Shown here in pieces: positions 6,124-8,787 of a stretch of 8,787 nucleotides of DNA. A program made the translations under genes and the position numbers. Under the pieces are notes generated by a model. It was not told the origin of the DNA and searched no databases. It saw only the letters and a list, made by a program, of their open reading frames with translations. Every line of letters begins with the position of its first letter. Position 1 is the first letter of the stretch. This DNA is from Opitutales bacterium. GTDB lineage: Bacteria > Verrucomicrobiota > Verrucomicrobiia > Opitutales > Oceanipulchritudinaceae. The DNA is taken from assembly GCA_007123395.1 (NCBI GenBank), contig SKLD01000178.1, forward strand, positions 1 through 8,787, in the 5' to 3' direction.

Positions 6124-7853
6124 AGGAAGAGCAGGCCGAGGAAGCCAATGCTGAAGAGAATGAAAAAGAAACCGACCCATATCCATGTTTCCAGGCGGGC
6201 CTCCACCCGGTCGACCCATGCCTTGGTGGTTTCGAAGGCGATGATGCGGTCGGAGAGCTGGACAATATTGAGCCATTCATAGTGCGGGTTGACCCGTCCA
6301 CCGTAGCGTATGGCAAGATGCAGTTGCGCGAGAAAACGCTCGATGAGGACAATGAAGTCACCGGGCGGGACCAGCGGCTTGTGCGGGCGCGCCGCAATGC
6401 GGTGCATAAGGAGCGCGGCGATGGCCAGAGCGAGCGTAATTGGCGCGAGAGCAGCGAAGAGGCTGCCGGCCGTGAGCGGAGGAAACGCTGCGGCGACACC
6501 ATGTTTCAGATTGAGCAGAAAGGGTCCGGCGGCGGCGGCGGCAACAGCGACTGTCCACGGTATGCCGGTGGAGAGGGCAGGTGGTGTCGAGTTCTCGCCC
6601 GGCGGGGATTCGGTGGCGACGGCCCATAGAAAACGGGTGAGGAGGAAAGCGGTGGCAAAGCTGGACAAACCGATGAAGAGAGGCAGCAGGGTTTCCCAGA
6701 TGCCGGGGGCGTGTTCCGCCAGATCTTTAAGGGCGTATTTGGCGGCGAATCCTGCGAGCGGCGGCGCACCCGCGATGGCGAGGGCGGCGAGTCCAAGCCC
6801 ACCAAGGCGGAGAAGCTGCGCATAGTGACCGTGCGGATGCACCGCCGTGCCGAGGAAAAGAGCACCCTTGGCGAGGCCGTGCATTGCCGCGTAGAAGGCA
6901 AGAACGGGCGCGGCGGCTGGCCACAGCGCATCATCCGCAAGGGCGATGCCGAGGAGAGCTGTCATGACACCCATTTGACTGATACTTGAATAGGCGAGGA
7001 TCGTTTTCGGGTGGTTTTGCGCCGACCCGACGACGGCGGCCCACAAGGCGGCGAACATGCCCGCGCCGATCATCCATGTGCCCCAGCCCGGAAGCGGCGC
7101 CGCACCGAGCGGGAGCAGGTGTACCCATCCTATCAGTCCCGCTTTGATCATGGCACCGCTGAGCACGGCACTGGCAGGCGTGGGCGCAACGGGATGCGCG
7201 AGGGGGAGCCAGAAGTAGAGCGGCACGGCCCCGGCTTTAACACCGAATCCAGCCAAGGTGAGAGCGACGATGGCGTCGCGGAACGGCGATGCCGCGACAG
7301 CTTCACGAATATCGGATAGAGCGAATGTCCCGGCCTCATGCACGGCGAGAAAAAGCGCGGAAAGCAGAAGGATTTCGCCGACAATCGCCATGACAATATA
7401 GACACGGGCGGCGCGCCGGGCCTGAGGGGTGTCGTTGTGGATGACGAGCACGTAAGAGGCGAAGGTCATGAGGACGAAAAACCCGTAAAACGTCGCGACG
7501 TCCGCCGCGATAATCAGGCCGAAGTTGCCCGCCATGGAGAGCAGAAAGAAGACATCATGACGTTGCCGCCGTTCGTCTCCGGCGAGGTAAGGGCCGCTGA
7601 ACCAACCAGCGACAGCCCAAAGAAATGCCGTGAAAGCAAGAAGCGTGGCGCGAAACGGATCGAGGTTGAACTCGGCGCCGAGAAACAAACCGTCGATACG
7701 GAAGCCGTCCATTCCTGTTCCCGTCCAGCCAAGGGCAAGGGCAGGAAGCGCGGCGATGGCCGTTAGCACACCTGACAGTGAGGACCGTGATCGCATGCAA
7801 CCGAGCACGAGCGCGGCGAGGAGCGGGACGGTGAATGCGGCGATCCAGAGCAT
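6120..7853 (-). CDS. Mrp-type antiporter D-like / NuoL-like proton-translocating membrane subunit with C-terminal extension
   Basis: This 577-residue polytopic membrane protein belongs to the proton_antipo_M (NuoL/NuoM/NuoN/MrpA/MrpD) family. Residues matching the conserved ion pathway are Glu160 in AIVGEILLL (the TM5 glutamate), Lys206 in GFGVKAGAVPLYFWLP (TM7), His220, Lys237 in SGAMIKAG, Lys283 in HPKTILAYSSISQMG, Lys329 in HGLAKGALF, and Lys372 in PPLAGFAAKY (TM12). About 14 transmembrane helices are expected. After the last family helix (about 466-485) there is a polar, amphipathic stretch (about 490-553) and a final hydrophobic helix (557-577), reminiscent of the lateral helix arrangement of NuoL. 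The start at 7853 is 2 nt after the preceding gene's stop, with AAAGGTGG upstream. Placed between another D-like gene and mnhE, it is probably the second D-type subunit of the antiporter. A role in a hydrogenase- or complex-I-related complex cannot be excluded from this window. Confidence 0.85.
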   Translation of the reverse strand: MLWIAAFTVPLLAALVLGCMRSRSSLSGVLTAIAALPALALGWTGTGMDGFRIDGLFLGAEFNLDPFRATLLAFTAFLWAVAGWFSGPYLAGDERRQRHDVFFLLSMAGNFGLIIAADVATFYGFFVLMTFASYVLVIHNDTPQARRAARVYIVMAIVGEILLLSALFLAVHEAGTFALSDIREAVAASPFRDAIVALTLAGFGVKAGAVPLYFWLPLAHPVAPTPASAVLSGAMIKAGLIGWVHLLPLGAAPLPGWGTWMIGAGMFAALWAAVVGSAQNHPKTILAYSSISQMGVMTALLGIALADDALWPAAAPVLAFYAAMHGLAKGALFLGTAVHPHGHYAQLLRLGGLGLAALAIAGAPPLAGFAAKYALKDLAEHAPGIWETLLPLFIGLSSFATAFLLTRFLWAVATESPPGENSTPPALSTGIPWTVAVAAAAAGPFLLNLKHGVAAAFPPLTAGSLFAALAPITLALAIAALLMHRIAARPHKPLVPPGDFIVLIERFLAQLHLAIRYGGRVNPHYEWLNIVQLSDRIIAFETTKAWVDRVEARLETWIWVGFFFILFSIGFLGLLFL

Positions 7854-7855
7854 CG

Positions 7856-8787
7856 TCAGTTATACCACCTTTCCGCGATAGCCATGGCCCAGCGGAGAAC
7901 GCTCCATGGGACGGCGGCGAAGATGCCGAGTGCGAGCGACATCACGGCTGTGGCGGTAGCCGGGATGAGAAGCATCCACGGTGTTTCGAGACGTGATTTT
8001 CGCTGGGTTGTCCACTCACGGTCGGGGGGGCGGAACCACGCCGCGTGCAGAATAGGCAGGAAATATGCGGCGTTGAGCGCGCTGCTCGTAAGCAGGACGA
8101 CGATGATCCAGCCTTGTCCGGCCTCAAGTCCGCCGAGCGCCAGATACCATTTGCTTACGAATCCGGCGGTGGGCGGCAGGCCGATCATGCCCAGCGCGCC
8201 GACGGTGAAAGCGGCCATTGTCCAAGGCATACGGCGCCCGACACCGTTGAGTTCGCTTACCTTGTTGAGATGGAGGGTCTCTGCGATATTTCCGGCGCAA
8301 AAGAAGAGCGTGATTTTCATTACGCCCTGATGCACAAGGTGGGCGATCGCGCCGACGGAAGCGAACATACCGGGCGTGGCCACTCCCAGAGTAATGTAGG
8401 AGAGCTGGCTGACGGTAGAGTAAGCGAGGCGGCGCTTGAGGTTATCCTGGGTGAGGGCGCGCAATGAACCGTAGAGTATGGTAATTGACGCGAGGACAGC
8501 GAGCGGCGTGAGTAGATGCATGTCCCGCGCGAGTTCGATTCCATAAACGTCGTGCACAATCCGTGTGATTGCGAAAGCCCCGGCTTTGACGACGGCGACG
8601 GCATGGAGCAGGGCGCTCACCGGCGCGGGGGCGACCATTGCGACGGGCAGCCACCCGTGCAGGGGGAGCAACGCGGCCTTTACGCCGAGGCCGAGAATGA
8701 GGACCCAGAAAAGAAGAAAAACTTGGATACCGGTATCGTCCGCGATCTCGCGAAGCAGGTGAGTGTCACCGAAGTCCACGGGACCCA
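7856..8787 (-). CDS. mnhD: Mrp-type antiporter subunit D (MnhD/NuoL-like), 5'-truncated by the window edge
   Basis: This is the C-terminal part (about 310 residues) of a proton_antipo_M family membrane protein. The frame is open to the window end, so the true start lies beyond 8787. The GTG at 8779 is internal, because the family's TM7 motif follows only 30 residues later. Visible motifs, numbered from that GTG, are Lys34 in GLGVKAALLPLHGWLP, then APAPVSALLHAVAVVKAGAF with His59 and Lys65, LKRRLAYSTVSQLSYI (114-129), HLVHQGVMKITLFFCAGNIAE (Lys155), and LPPTAGFVSKWY (Lys210, TM12). The VSALLHAVAVVKAG version points to an MnhD/MrpD-like subunit rather than NuoN. The TM5 glutamate would lie outside the window. 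It is the first visible gene of the operon; mnhA, B and C homologues, if present, should be upstream on this strand. Confidence 0.85.
   Translation of the reverse strand, partial: GPVDFGDTHLLREIADDTGIQVFLLFWVLILGLGVKAALLPLHGWLPVAMVAPAPVSALLHAVAVVKAGAFAITRIVHDVYGIELARDMHLLTPLAVLASITILYGSLRALTQDNLKRRLAYSTVSQLSYITLGVATPGMFASVGAIAHLVHQGVMKITLFFCAGNIAETLHLNKVSELNGVGRRMPWTMAAFTVGALGMIGLPPTAGFVSKWYLALGGLEAGQGWIIVVLLTSSALNAAYFLPILHAAWFRPPDREWTTQRKSRLETPWMLLIPATATAVMSLALGIFAAVPWSVLRWAMAIAERWYN
7865..7872 (-). promoter_or_regulatory. Ribosome-binding site for the second antiporter D-like gene
   Basis: On the - strand AAAGGTGG lies inside the 3' end of the upstream mnhD gene, with 11 nt between it and the ATG at 7853. 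The spacing is slightly long, but the site supports this start. The location implies that translation of this gene depends on, or is coupled to, the ribosome finishing mnhD. Confidence 0.45.

Noticed and set aside
5669..6502. 277-codon open frame on the - strand across mnhE and the end of the D-like gene
   Set aside because: It is out of frame with both membrane protein genes, Ser/Arg/Pro-rich, and lacks membrane segments; the true frames carry the conserved motifs.
1..8787. CRISPR array, tRNA or rRNA genes, riboswitch, toxin-antitoxin pair
   Set aside because: No regularly spaced repeats, no cloverleaf-like sequence with typical T-arm, no conserved rRNA segment, and no pair of small adjacent genes were seen; nearly all of the window is accounted for by the six genes.

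Overview
The window looks like a bacterial chromosome of fairly high G+C. It carries six genes or gene fragments in two blocks that face each other. The most likely source is a member of the Verrucomicrobiota (Opitutae-like). This is an inference from three things: the C-terminal aromatic 'LGWLY / YPWI' domain of the large exoprotease, the lineage-typical long form of the Y1 transposase, and a SufT-type gene. No rRNA or other phylogenetic marker is present to confirm it.

Left block, + strand. The window opens inside the 3' end of a SufT/MIP18-family Fe-S assembly gene (to 350). A 138-bp AT-rich gap follows, with an imperfect 12-bp inverted repeat. Next is a complete Y1/RAYT-type (HUH) transposase gene (489-1496), which appears as a solo gene with no visible IS ends. 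A short spacer then leads to a dihydrofolate reductase gene (1593-2168). Only 22 bp later begins a 1134-residue secreted protease (2191-5595). Its domain order is kexin/furin-like: signal peptide, convertase-type propeptide, S8 catalytic domain, P domain, two Ig/cadherin-like repeats, a LamG-type jelly roll, and a Trp-rich C-terminal repeat domain.

Right block, - strand. This is the downstream part of an Mrp/Mnh-type cation/proton antiporter operon, read from right to left: a 3'-complete but 5'-truncated MnhD/NuoL-like subunit (8787-7856), a second full-length MnhD/NuoL-like subunit with a C-terminal extension (7853-6120), and MnhE (6123-5626). The genes are tightly packed (a 2-nt gap, then an ATGA overlap), so they are very probably co-transcribed and translationally coupled. 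Two consecutive D-type subunits followed by E is a D1-D2-E layout. The operon ends at mnhE, with no mnhF or mnhG downstream. It runs convergently into the protease gene with only 30 bp between the stop codons.

I saw no tRNA, rRNA, CRISPR array, prophage or obvious toxin/defence system. The items most worth following up are the C-terminal aromatic domain of the protease, its furin-like architecture with an apparent Arg processing site, the RAYT gene with its adjacent palindrome, and the organisation of the antiporter operon.
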